Shown: positions 1 through 5,692, counted from the stretch's first letter. The stretch: DNA of 64,000 nt from a virus (IMGVR_UViG_3300030328_002692:1-64000); one strand, 5' to 3'. The notes: a model not told the origin generated them from the sequence alone. Numbers and translations: made by a program.

Positions 1-125
1 TTTTGCGCCGAGTAGTAAAAGTAGTAAAAGTATTAGTGTCCCCTGCGCCAGTGAGAAAACTGAAGTGAGAAAACTCAAAAGTCCGTGTGATCCTTTGGCG
101 CCGAAGGCGCCAGTGTGAAAGTCTA
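1..125. repeat. GCGCCAGTG-type repeat cluster, left edge
   Basis: GCGCCAGTG occurs at 45-53 and 107-115, each followed by a short A-rich stretch. Related short units (GAAGTGAGAAAAC, GTAGTAAAAGTAGTAAAAG) fill the rest. The same core with the extension nnAAAATGAAGTAG recurs near 921, 963 and 1743, always in non-coding DNA close to the DnaA boxes. An iteron-like or RNA-encoded role is possible. I see no credible gene here. Confidence 0.6.
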
Positions 126-219
126 GTAATTACACGAGAAGGTGTCTGTGAGGCTCTCAGAGGCTCTCTAAGCAACGATATGTCTGAGGCAAGGGAGGGG
201 TACGCCCCGCAGGGCCGAC

Positions 220-271
220 TTATCCACAGGTTATCCACAGGCAAACCCGACTTATCCACAGGTTATCCACA
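220..271 (+). other. Cluster of four perfect DnaA boxes (candidate replication origin)
   Basis: TTATCCACA occurs without mismatch at 220-228, 231-239, 252-260 and 263-271. These form two pairs with an 11-bp pitch, placing the sites on the same helical face. An AT-rich stretch (272-320) follows and could serve as an unwinding element. TTATCCACA is the high-affinity box for bacterial DnaA. The arrangement suggests recruitment or titration of host DnaA. Whether it is the phage origin is inference. Confidence 0.7.
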
Positions 272-333
272 GGCAAAATAAATTGAAAAAAACGCTTGAC
301 TTTTTGCTCAATTTCTGATAGGAAATTGACCCG

Positions 334-364
334 AAACATTTGATAAATGTTTAGCTAAACATTT
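334..364. promoter_or_regulatory. Operator-like inverted repeat over the first promoter
   Basis: AAACATTT (334-341) and AAATGTTT (345-352) form a perfect inverted repeat with a 3-bp spacer. A third half-site AAACATTT lies at 357-364 and overlaps the -35 hexamer of the 363-392 promoter. This layout fits a repressor or activator binding site. The regulator is unknown; the phage encodes several HTH proteins. Confidence 0.55.
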
Positions 365-392
365 GCATTATGTTTGGTTTTCGGGTTATAAT
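363..392 (+). promoter_or_regulatory. Sigma70-like promoter
   Basis: TTGCAT (363-368), 18-bp spacer, TATAAT (387-392). An ATG lies 6 nt after the -10 (399), in frame with the Shine-Dalgarno-preceded ATG at 423. Confidence 0.7.
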
Positions 393-422
393 ACTCTCAT
401 GATAAACAAAAAGGAGAAAAAC

Positions 423-827
423 ATGAATTTTAAAAACACATTTATTTTATATGTTGGTGTTGGTATGCACAGACTAGACCCTATAGATACGCTCACCGTA
501 GGCACTACAAGGCTTGATTTAATCAACTGTAGGTCTAATCAAAAGACTATGCAAATCGTCCACGTGTTCACGCTCTCACGCTCTGACGTGACCAAAGGAC
601 AATTTGAATATTGGGAAAGCCACACACTTTCACCAAAGCTAGATAAGATGTTGGAAAAAACAAGAGTTATTTATGACACCTTGTCTATGAATGGAAAATG
701 TCAAGGTAGAACTAATAACTGGTGGCTACTTAACGATACTAAACTAGAGGAGGTAATATTGTATGTCAAAAAAGAATTTGAAGCCTATGACAAAGGCACA
801 ACTGATACAGAGGATAAAGAGGACTAA
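423..827 (+). CDS. Hypothetical protein, 134 aa
   Basis: I do not recognise this protein. It has no evident signal peptide or membrane helix, a hydrophobic N-terminus (FILYVGVG) and an acidic, Asp/Glu/Thr-rich tail. The start at 423 is chosen because AAGGAG lies 8 nt upstream. An in-frame ATG at 399 coincides with the predicted transcription start and would add eight residues (MINKKEKN). It is the first gene after the DnaA-box cluster and sits under a promoter with an operator-like repeat, so an early regulatory or host-interaction role is plausible but not shown. Confidence 0.75.
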   Translation: MNFKNTFILYVGVGMHRLDPIDTLTVGTTRLDLINCRSNQKTMQIVHVFTLSRSDVTKGQFEYWESHTLSPKLDKMLEKTRVIYDTLSMNGKCQGRTNNWWLLNDTKLEEVILYVKKEFEAYDKGTTDTEDKED

Positions 828-836
828 AAATCCTCA

Positions 837-923
837 CCTCAAAATGAGGTTGCTCAAACTCCTACATTCAATGTAGGAGGTAGGGCTGGCTCGATCGAGC
901 CAGCTCGCTGAGTGCGCTCAGCG
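837..923. repeat. Array of four adjacent perfect hairpins/palindromes
   Basis: Four inverted repeats follow one another: CCTCA-aaa-TGAGG (837-849), a 9-bp stem CTCCTACAT/ATGTAGGAG with a 3-nt loop (859-879), a 20-bp perfect palindrome GCTGGCTCGATCGAGCCAGC (885-904), and CGCTGAG-tgcg-CTCAGCG (906-923). None has a clear T-tract on the plus strand, so a simple terminator is unlikely. They sit directly after the first gene and next to GCGCCAGTG repeats and DnaA boxes. They could be protein-binding sites, an origin element or a 3' end structure. Confidence 0.7.
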
Positions 924-1018
924 CCAGTGGTAAAGTGAAGTAGTAGATCGATAGTGCGCGCAGCGCCAGTGCAAAAACGAGTGCAAAAATGAAAGGTCTA
1001 CGAGTGCGAAAGCGACAT
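921..1018. repeat. GCGCCAGTG-type repeat cluster
   Basis: GCGCCAGTG at 921-929 and 963-971, followed by GTAAAGTGAAGTAG and CAAAAACGAGTGCAAAAATG. A degenerate unit, GAGTGCGAAAGCG, lies near 1001-1013. Together with 837-923 this fills the space between the genes at 423 and 1212. I see no gene in this stretch. Confidence 0.6.
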
Positions 1019-1067
1019 ATGTTCCCCTTTTAGCGGGGTCTTGTCCTTCCCTCCCCTCCACCCCATT

Positions 1068-1096
1068 ATTATAACATACTTCTTCCCGCTTGTCAA
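1068..1096 (-). promoter_or_regulatory. Minus-strand sigma70-like promoter without a gene
   Basis: On the minus strand TTGACA (1091-1096), 17 bp, TATAAT (1068-1073): a perfect consensus. It points left into 1061-830, which holds repeats and hairpins and no convincing ORF. A small untranslated RNA is the likeliest product. Confidence 0.65.
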
Positions 1097-1123
1097 GGGT
1101 TTTTTTGAGAAAATTTAAAAAAG

Positions 1124-1143
1124 TTATCCACAGGTTATCCACA
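1124..1143 (+). other. Second DnaA-box pair
   Basis: Perfect TTATCCACA at 1124-1132 and 1135-1143, with the same 11-bp pitch as the boxes at 220-271. It lies between a minus-strand promoter (1068-1096) and a plus-strand promoter (1176-1204), so DnaA binding could also influence transcription. Confidence 0.7.
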
Positions 1144-1175
1144 GGAAATTAACAGAAAATACACAGGATATTCAG

Positions 1176-1204
1176 TTGACAAATCCTATTTGGCTCTATA
1201 TAAT
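1176..1204 (+). promoter_or_regulatory. Consensus sigma70 promoter
   Basis: TTGACA (1176-1181), 17 bp, TATAAT (1199-1204). The ATG of the next gene begins 8 nt after the -10 (1212), so the mRNA is predicted to be leaderless. Confidence 0.8.
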
Positions 1205-1211
1205 ACTCATT

Positions 1212-1361
1212 ATGGAAAACAAAAAAGAAACTGCAAAAAGACCAAGCAAAAAAGTTTTAATGGCACAAATAGAAGCTAAAGGCGTAGACAAAACAATTGT
1301 CGCTTCTTTAAGCAGAGCTAACATTGAAACAATGGTTTGGGTCAAAAGTCTACTTGACTAA
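1212..1361 (+). CDS. Small basic protein, 49 aa, leaderless
   Basis: The protein starts MENKKETAKRP. Its second half (KGVDKTIVASLSRANIETM) resembles the C-terminal segment of the HTH proteins at 2344 and 5789, where the pattern is LxxLxKASKADLxxL. It may therefore be a stand-alone copy of that domain. No Shine-Dalgarno is possible because the transcript should begin at about 1211. Function is unknown. A structured 3' region and terminator follow. Confidence 0.65.
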   Translation: MENKKETAKRPSKKVLMAQIEAKGVDKTIVASLSRANIETMVWVKSLLD

Positions 1362-1413
1362 TTTCGCTGAACGCTACTAACTCGTTTACTACTCAAGGTT
1401 AGGAACACATGTG

Positions 1414-1512
1414 GGACAGATGTCTAAACTGTCCAAGCGAAAGCGACAAAGCCGACAAATGTTGTGTAGCATGGTGAGGGAAAAGCCTGAAGCAACAAAT
1501 GTCGGTTTTTTT
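1414..1512 (+). terminator. Structured 3' region with intrinsic terminator
   Basis: A hairpin GGACAG/CTGTCC (1414-1419/1429-1434) is followed by a GCGAAAGC mini-hairpin. The terminator arm CCGACAAATGTTG (1452-1464) pairs with CAACAAATGTCGG (1493-1505) through an internal AAAT/AAAT loop and ends in seven T (1506-1512). This ends the transcript of the gene at 1212. Confidence 0.7.
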
Positions 1513-1538
1513 ATGCGACAAAAGTCGCGTTGGCGCCC

Positions 1539-1567
1539 ATTATATCATAGCGGGGATGTTTTGTCAA
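1539..1567 (-). promoter_or_regulatory. Minus-strand sigma70-like promoter without a gene
   Basis: Minus strand TTGACA (1562-1567), 17 bp, TATAAT (1539-1544). It reads left, antisense to the structured 3' region and the gene at 1212-1361. No ORF follows it, so an antisense RNA is possible. Confidence 0.65.
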
Positions 1568-1742
1568 GGAAAATTTTGTTTTTTTAACGCGACCCTACTT
1601 TTCATTGGTCTTTTACTCTTTTTAGACGCCTTTTAGACTTAAAAACCCCGCCCAAACTCCTTTTAAGACACTTTTTGATGGTTTTACAGGGCTTTTTTGC
1701 TTTAAAATCGCTGTTTTTGGCTCATAGGGGCTGCGCCGGCCT

Positions 1743-1765
1743 GCGCCAGTGCGAAAATGAAGTAG
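1743..1765. repeat. GCGCCAGTG-type repeat, fifth copy
   Basis: GCGCCAGTG at 1743-1751 followed by CGAAAATGAAGTAG. This is the fullest match to the inferred consensus of the family seen at 45, 107, 921 and 963. Confidence 0.6.
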
Positions 1766-1852
1766 TTTTTCTATGGCTACGCGTGCGCCGACGCGCGCTA
1801 GAGTAGAAAAATGAGGCTTCCGCCGGCGCGGGGATATAATAATGTTATTGAT

Positions 1853-1881
1853 AGTATAACATATTAACCCCCGCCTGTCAA
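1853..1881 (-). promoter_or_regulatory. Minus-strand sigma70-like promoter without a gene
   Basis: Minus strand TTGACA (1876-1881), 17 bp, TATACT (1853-1858). It reads left across the GCGCCAGTG repeat at 1743, where no ORF is seen. Confidence 0.6.
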
Positions 1882-2033
1882 GAGAAAACTTATGCGGGGT
1901 TAGGCGCAGATTTACGGCGATTTGCGACTAATTTTCCTCTTTTTGCGAGATTTTCCACGAAGATGGACGATTTCGCGACCGGCCCCCCGGAATTCGCTAG
2001 CGTTATTTTATTATGCTAAGCGTAAGATTCTTC

Positions 2034-2062
2034 TTGACGCCACAGAATACGCCCTATATAAT
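2034..2062 (+). promoter_or_regulatory. Sigma70-like promoter
   Basis: TTGACG (2034-2039), 17 bp, TATAAT (2057-2062), preceded by TTC as in the other phage promoters. The next ATG (2069) begins 7 nt after the -10 ends, at the predicted +1. Confidence 0.75.
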
Positions 2063-2068
2063 ATAGAT

Positions 2069-2248
2069 ATGAAATTGAGAAATATACAGCAAAAGATAGA
2101 AGCGACATGCTACAAGTGGAAATACACCACTAAAAGTGGCAAGTGGTGGAATAGAAGAACTAGCGAAGAAAGATTAGTTATCTGGCTAGTAAGTCTTCAA
2201 GCGATATGTATTTCTTCGCTTCTAGTGTTGGACAAGTGCTTCAATTAA
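2069..2248 (+). CDS. Small basic protein with one membrane helix, 59 aa, leaderless
   Basis: The N-terminal half is basic and Trp-rich (YKWKYTTKSGKWWNRR). A hydrophobic segment LVIWLVSLQAICISSLLVL follows near the C-terminus and is likely a membrane helix, giving a cytoplasmic-basic single-pass topology. The start at 2069 coincides with the predicted transcription start, so no Shine-Dalgarno can exist. The reading frame extends further upstream but would then precede the promoter. No recognised family; a host-membrane role is only a guess. Confidence 0.6.
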   Translation: MKLRNIQQKIEATCYKWKYTTKSGKWWNRRTSEERLVIWLVSLQAICISSLLVLDKCFN

Positions 2249-2271
2249 CAGAAAAAACTTCGGCCAACCTA

Positions 2272-2301
2272 TTGACAGGCGTAAGAAAACTATAGTATAA
2301 T
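2272..2301 (+). promoter_or_regulatory. Consensus sigma70 promoter
   Basis: TTGACA (2272-2277), 18 bp, TATAAT (2296-2301). An ATG at 2311 lies near +1 and is in frame with the Shine-Dalgarno-preceded start at 2344. Confidence 0.8.
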
Positions 2302-2343
2302 ATACTCATAATGAAAATAATAAACTACATCAAGGAAAAGATT

Positions 2344-2670
2344 ATGGCAAATACAAATGCAAAAGCTAGACCTAAAAACTATACAGATGAGATGGTCGCT
2401 CAGATGACAGAGGCTTACACAGCTAATCCAACAAGAGAAACTGTGGACACTCTAGCCAAAGAACTTGGCAAATCTGTAAGAAGCATTATTGCTAAACTTT
2501 CAAGAGAAGGCGTTTATGTAGCTCAGCCTAAAGTAACCAAAACAGGCGAGCCCGTAGTAAGAAAAGCAGAACTAGTATCAGTAGTTGAAGCTCACTTCGG
2601 TATAGCATTACCAACTCTTGTAAAAGCTAGCAAAGCTGACTTACAAAGATTAGTTGATAACATCAGCTAA
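2344..2670 (+). CDS. HTH DNA-binding protein (phage paralog family), 108 aa
   Basis: This is a predicted DNA-binding protein. A helix-turn-helix-like N-terminal domain carries NPTRETVDTLAKELGKSV and IIAKLSREGVY (about residues 28-58). A linker with KTGEP and a C-terminal segment LPTLVKASKADLQRLV follow. It is closely similar to the protein at 5789 and more distantly to those at 15034, 19241 and 7456 (minus). The start at 2344 is chosen for AAGGA 7 nt upstream and because the paralogs also begin MA. The in-frame ATG at 2311 sits near the transcription start. Similar proteins are familiar from marine phages; their targets are unknown to me. Confidence 0.8.
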   Translation: MANTNAKARPKNYTDEMVAQMTEAYTANPTRETVDTLAKELGKSVRSIIAKLSREGVYVAQPKVTKTGEPVVRKAELVSVVEAHFGIALPTLVKASKADLQRLVDNIS

Positions 2671-2740
2671 GAACTCCCAAAGGCAGAGGGCGGATTGAAA
2701 ATAAACGCCCTCATAAGCCCGAACTGTTTTCGGAGTGCTT
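2669..2740 (+). other. Structured 3' UTR element
   Basis: A strong hairpin GAGGGCG/CGCCCTC (2686-2692/2706-2712) is flanked by an outer helix AAGnACTCC/GGAGTnCTT (2669-2677/2732-2740). A second small hairpin CCGAA/TTCGG (2719-2723/2729-2733) competes for two bases. There is no T-tract, so it may be an RNA stability or protein-binding element rather than a terminator. Confidence 0.5.
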
Positions 2741-2784
2741 AAAGAAATACGCAGTAAATATCTTAAGCAATCCAAAAAAAGTTC

Positions 2785-2813
2785 TTGACTTGGCAGTTAA
2801 AATTTTGTATAAT
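2785..2813 (+). promoter_or_regulatory. Promoter of the large non-coding RNA
   Basis: TTGACT (2785-2790), 17 bp, TATAAT (2808-2813), preceded by AAAAAAAGTTC as in other phage promoters. Predicted start is at about 2820. No gene follows on the plus strand for nearly 1 kb. Confidence 0.8.
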
Positions 2814-2819
2814 ATATAT

Positions 2820-3712
2820 AGAAATTGAGAGAACAAGGGAAGCCTCAAAAACGCAAGTAGAAATATGAGCATTAGCCATCATCTCTACAGCAAGAGGCTC
2901 CCAACTCCGAGCTCTAACCACATTAAGAGCTGTAGCAACAAAACCATGTGGCGCAGACTGATAGCGATAACAATAGTAGTAATTGAGCCGTAGATTATGA
3001 CTAGACAATCTCGGGAGTGGAACGCTCTTTTATAAGGCAGTAATCCTACAACGCGTGGAGATAGTATCAATAAGCAGTTGGTAGTAGTAAGCCCAAGTAA
3101 GAAAACTATCCCCACATCACTTGGCGATGGGATATAAAAAAGTGGCAGTCCTATACGGCATAGCCCACCTAAGAAGGAGCCCCAAGCGTCTTGCAACACG
3201 AAAGCAACGAGCACTCTGATAGATATTGGCGACCACCTGTGTAAACAGTAAGGATAGCAAGGTTGGGCAAGAAGAACGCTCCCAACATCAGCGACAATAA
3301 TCCGAAAGGAGAGCAAAGCGAAGTTGAAGAGAGTAGCCACAATCGTTTGAGGTTAGCTGTAAAGAAATCCGAGATACAGGCAAAGAGAGTAGACTTATAC
3401 GCAGGACTAACCCAAAGGGATTAACACGCCTCTGTAACCAAATTGCCTGTGTGGTAGACTTGGTAGACAAGCGATAACAAAGTAGCTAGACAGATTGAGA
3501 GTGCTATAGTTATGAACTTACGGGGAAGACCTAAACCAATGTGCGAAATAGCTTAAGTAAGCATTGGCAAGGGCAAAGTAGTCATAAGTCCTTTACTCAC
3601 GCAGGCAGACACAGTAGTAGGGTATGAGTTATCCCACGCTGAAGGAATAAAACTTGGAGTAGCAAATTGCGAAACATACTTTTTCAACCCAGCCAAGTCG
3701 CTGGGTTTTTTT
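2820..3712 (+). ncRNA. Large structured non-coding RNA (about 890 nt), candidate GOLLD/ROOL-type
   Basis: The stretch has its own promoter and intrinsic terminator, no plus-strand ORF, and visibly higher GC than neighbouring genes. Helices found by eye: GGG-a-AGCCTC/GAGGCTCCC (2837-2846/2894-2902); AGCTCT/AGAGCT (2910-2915/2926-2931), whose loop CCACAT (2918-2923) can pair with ATGTGG (2946-2951) as a pseudoknot; CATC/GATG inside TATCC/GGATA (3107-3134), whose loop ACTTGG pairs with CCAAGT (3093-3098); CTGT-gtaa-ACAG (3237-3248); TCC-gaaa-GGA (3301-3310); ACAGGCAA/TTGCCTGT (3376-3383/3443-3450); CCAATG/CATTGG (3536-3541/3562-3567). Phages are known to carry giant ornate RNAs (GOLLD, about 800-900 nt; ROOL, shorter). 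Size and setting fit GOLLD, but I cannot verify class membership by sequence. Confidence 0.75.
3686..3712 (+). terminator. Intrinsic terminator of the large RNA
   Basis: AACCCAGC (3686-3693), 6-nt loop, GCTGGGTT (3700-3707), and a run of seven T ending at 3712. This is a canonical Rho-independent terminator. Confidence 0.9.
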
Positions 3713-3733
3713 ATGCCCAGCTGAAAATAAATC

Positions 3734-3762
3734 TTGACATATTAATAAAGGCGTGATATAAT
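3734..3762 (+). promoter_or_regulatory. Consensus sigma70 promoter of the 3.8-6.4 kb operon
   Basis: TTGACA (3734-3739), 17 bp, TATAAT (3757-3762). Unlike several others it is followed by a conventional leader of about 40 nt with AGAAGGAG before the ATG at 3809. Confidence 0.85.
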
Positions 3763-3808
3763 ATACATATTAAAAAATAAAATAGAAAATTTTAGAAGGA
3801 GAAGCGAT

Positions 3809-4024
3809 ATGAACTTAACATTTTTAAGCAAAACAGACAAAGACCTTCATGCTATGCGTTTACAACAAGACAGCGATGGCAAAGAGGCAAGACGCGAAAT
3901 CCAAAGAAGAAAATTAGTAGGATATTGCGATGGCACAAACATCACTTGGGTAGACCCTAAAGCCGAAGTTGAGACACAGTCACGAGTTGGCACAGTTATC
4001 ACTTACACTAAAGGGAGTAGATAA
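3809..4024 (+). CDS. Hypothetical protein, 71 aa
   Basis: First gene of a compact operon of small genes. AAGGAG lies 8 nt upstream of the ATG. The protein is charged, with the pattern KEARREIQRRKLVGY and WVDPKAE, and has no membrane segment. The start of the next gene follows the stop codon directly. I do not recognise it. Confidence 0.7.
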   Translation: MNLTFLSKTDKDLHAMRLQQDSDGKEARREIQRRKLVGYCDGTNITWVDPKAEVETQSRVGTVITYTKGSR

Positions 4025-4411
4025 ATGATGTGGGACGAGCTACAAAAGTGGGAAACTAGAAACAATGCGAAAGTATTTATGGTTATCACCACAGAAGAAG
4101 TTAGGAACGATTTATATGATTATAACGCTTTTGACCCAGAGAATGAAGAAGATTTCATCTGCAAAATAGATGATGTTCGCGAGAGTCTAATGCTAGAGGC
4201 ATTAGACCACGCTTACGAAACAGTAAACTATGAATGGGGCTTAACTTTTGAAGATATAAACGATATATGCTACGAATACATAGTAGAAAAACTAAGTAGC
4301 AAAACTAAGGGGCTAGACAAAGGACAACTTTGGAATAGCGAAACAAAAACATTTGAAAGTGTAAAAGACTTTCAGGCTAGATATAATAAGGAGAAGAATA
4401 ATGCCAGCTAA
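4025..4411 (+). CDS. Hypothetical acidic protein, 128 aa
   Basis: The gene starts directly after the preceding stop codon, with AAGGGAG upstream. The protein is acidic and soluble (FDPENEEDFICKIDD), with no motif I can name. It overlaps the next gene by 11 nt, as expected for translational coupling in this operon. Confidence 0.7.
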   Translation: MMWDELQKWETRNNAKVFMVITTEEVRNDLYDYNAFDPENEEDFICKIDDVRESLMLEALDHAYETVNYEWGLTFEDINDICYEYIVEKLSSKTKGLDKGQLWNSETKTFESVKDFQARYNKEKNNAS

Positions 4412-4637
4412 ATTTAAACCAAGCCAGAGGGTTTATGACAGAAACCAGAGAGGCGTTAGAATGAATACTCAAAATCCTGTCAAAAAATACAAGCACGAAT
4501 ATTTAAAGTGCCAAAGTAAAGAAACATTATTCGCTGAAATTAACAAGTATAATGTTAAGCCAAAACAAAGACAAAAATGCTTAAACGAGTTAGCTCGCAG
4601 AGGTATCAAAGTAGTGTGGAGGGAAAAATGCGAGTAG
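4401..4637 (+). CDS. Hypothetical basic protein, 78 aa
   Basis: A strong Shine-Dalgarno (AAGGAG) lies 8 nt upstream. The protein is Lys/Arg-rich and contains KYKHEYLKCQSKETL and QRQKCLNELARRGIK. Its charge suggests nucleic-acid binding, but no fold is recognised. It overlaps both neighbours by about 10 nt. Confidence 0.65.
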   Translation: MPAKFKPSQRVYDRNQRGVRMNTQNPVKKYKHEYLKCQSKETLFAEINKYNVKPKQRQKCLNELARRGIKVVWREKCE

Positions 4638-4810
4638 TAAATCTAAAACAAGCAGAATACAAGCAGTTCAAAAGACGAGTAGCAATTCTACAGGAGAAAG
4701 GCATAGAACTAGACTTCTCAGTAGCGCAACCCAATAAAAGAGTAGTGAAAATCACTTTAAATAAAGAATACGATTGGAACAAATTAGATGAGGTGTGCGA
4801 AAATGGCTAG
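4628..4810 (+). CDS. Hypothetical small protein, 60 aa
   Basis: The ATG at 4628 is preceded by GGAGGG within the end of the upstream gene. The frame continues 51 nt further upstream, but no ribosome-binding site supports that. The protein begins MRVVNLKQAEY and contains KRRVAILQEKGIELDF. It is a mid-operon gene with no recognised family. Confidence 0.6.
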   Translation: MRVVNLKQAEYKQFKRRVAILQEKGIELDFSVAQPNKRVVKITLNKEYDWNKLDEVCENG

Positions 4811-5060
4811 AAGTAAGATAGAAACAACAAGAGATGGCTATACACTTTTAGACGGAAAATTAGTAGGAAAGCGAAAATTTCTAGTCAAGGGCGAGTTCAG
4901 TATCACATTAAACGAAGAATTGATATTACTCGCTCATGACAAAGAAAGCGCAGAAGATAGATTTACAGAACTATGTAGTAAGAAAGCTAAGCAATTAGGT
5001 GGAACTATAGATACTGTATTCGTAGACTTCGCTGAGCCAGAGGAGTATTTCAGTGGCTAA
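4803..5060 (+). CDS. Hypothetical protein, 85 aa
   Basis: The ATG at 4803 follows GAGGTG with good spacing and overlaps the upstream gene by 8 nt. The protein has alternating charged and hydrophobic segments (YTLLDGKLVGKRKFLV). It has no named domain and no membrane helix. Confidence 0.65.
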   Translation: MARSKIETTRDGYTLLDGKLVGKRKFLVKGEFSITLNEELILLAHDKESAEDRFTELCSKKAKQLGGTIDTVFVDFAEPEEYFSG

Positions 5061-5382
5061 AAAGTATAAGGATAATATTATAGAATTTCCAACGAAGCAT
5101 AAGCCTAGTAATAAGTTTATGCTTCAAACTATTGAAGCCAGAATTGGTGAAATAGAGTTGGAAAACGATATGATGCGAGCAGATATAGATTATCTTAGTG
5201 GCGCTATAAACAAAAATGTAAGTGAGCTTGAAGACCTCTTGAAACAGATGTCTTTACTTGCTGGCTTAGAAAAACCAATAGTAGAGTTGAAAGAAGATGA
5301 GCACGGGCAAATGGAGTTTGAGTTCAATTTAGGTCAGCTAGACGATATTTTAAACAATAAAAACGATAAGGAAGAAGATTAA
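5053..5382 (+). CDS. Hypothetical protein with coiled-coil potential, 109 aa
   Basis: GTG start preceded by GAGGAG, overlapping the upstream gene by 8 nt. The central region (IGEIELENDMMRADIDYL, then NVSELEDLLKQMSLL) has heptad-like leucine/isoleucine spacing that suggests a coiled coil. The C-terminus is strongly acidic. Function unknown. Confidence 0.65.
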   Translation: MAKKYKDNIIEFPTKHKPSNKFMLQTIEARIGEIELENDMMRADIDYLSGAINKNVSELEDLLKQMSLLAGLEKPIVELKEDEHGQMEFEFNLGQLDDILNNKNDKEED

Positions 5383-5591
5383 TGGAAGAAAAAGGAACAT
5401 TTATGGGTAAAGACAGCTCGCTTCATGTTTATGAAGATGACGGGCTATTATATATTGTAGTGGACACAAATACAGAGCTGGGCCCATCAGCTAGTGGTAA
5501 ATCTACAATGGTGGCGAGTAGTGGTGGCAATATCCCTATTTCGCTAGAGAATGGTAAACAAGTTAAGTTAGGGCTTAACCTATATTACTAA
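5382..5591 (+). CDS. Conserved phage-type hypothetical protein, 69 aa
   Basis: The protein carries NTELGPSASGKSTMVASSGG, resembling a short family I know from marine and cyanobacterial phages with the pattern LGxSxSGKxxxVAxxxG. Despite the GKST string it is too short to be a P-loop ATPase. An internal ATG at 5403 with AGGA upstream is an alternative start. It shares one base with the upstream stop codon. Confidence 0.65.
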   Translation: MEEKGTFMGKDSSLHVYEDDGLLYIVVDTNTELGPSASGKSTMVASSGGNIPISLENGKQVKLGLNLYY

Positions 5592-5692
5592 TGGAAGTAT
5601 TATTTTATATTGGCTTACTCATATTTGGACTATATTGCCTAGTCACTGAAGATATAGAGAAAGTCAAGAAAGATTTTGGAGTAGACGAATGA
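5591..5692 (+). CDS. Small membrane protein, 33 aa
   Basis: Begins at the last base of the preceding stop codon (TAATG). The first 20 residues (MEVLFYIGLLIFGLYCLV) form one likely membrane helix, followed by a charged tail ending KKDFGVDE. Its stop overlaps the next ATG. Support comes from the tightly coupled context. Confidence 0.5.
   Translation: MEVLFYIGLLIFGLYCLVTEDIEKVKKDFGVDE

Larger units (their letters stand above)
1513..2033. other. Non-coding stretch with two minus-strand promoters and one repeat
   Basis: No credible gene was found. The stretch contains minus-strand promoters at 1539-1567 and 1853-1881, A/T-rich tracts near 1600-1720 with repeated minus-strand GTCTAAAAGG-like units, a GC-rich inverted patch near 1790-1830, and a further GCGCCAGTG repeat at 1743-1751 followed by CGAAAATGAAGTAG. 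Confidence 0.5.

Noticed and set aside
87-281. 64-codon plus-strand ORF through the DnaA boxes
   Set aside because: It reads through the repeated TTATCCACA boxes, has no ribosome-binding site and shows a repeat-derived protein sequence.
918-1142. 74-codon minus-strand ORF across the repeats and a promoter
   Set aside because: It spans the minus-strand promoter itself (1068-1096) and the GCGCCAGTG repeats and lacks a start signal.
1922-2068. Upstream extension of the gene at 2069
   Set aside because: This part of the frame precedes and includes the promoter at 2034-2062, so it is unlikely to be transcribed as part of that gene.
2763-3470. Three overlapping minus-strand ORFs of 60-151 codons opposite the large RNA
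   Set aside because: They lie in different frames, lack Shine-Dalgarno sequences (the longest starts with GTG at 3340 without one), have no downstream or upstream partner genes and overlap each other. Structure and the plus-strand promoter/terminator explain the region better.
5382-5591. GKST string read as a Walker A motif
   Set aside because: The 69-aa protein lacks the other parts of a P-loop NTPase and fits a small conserved phage family instead.
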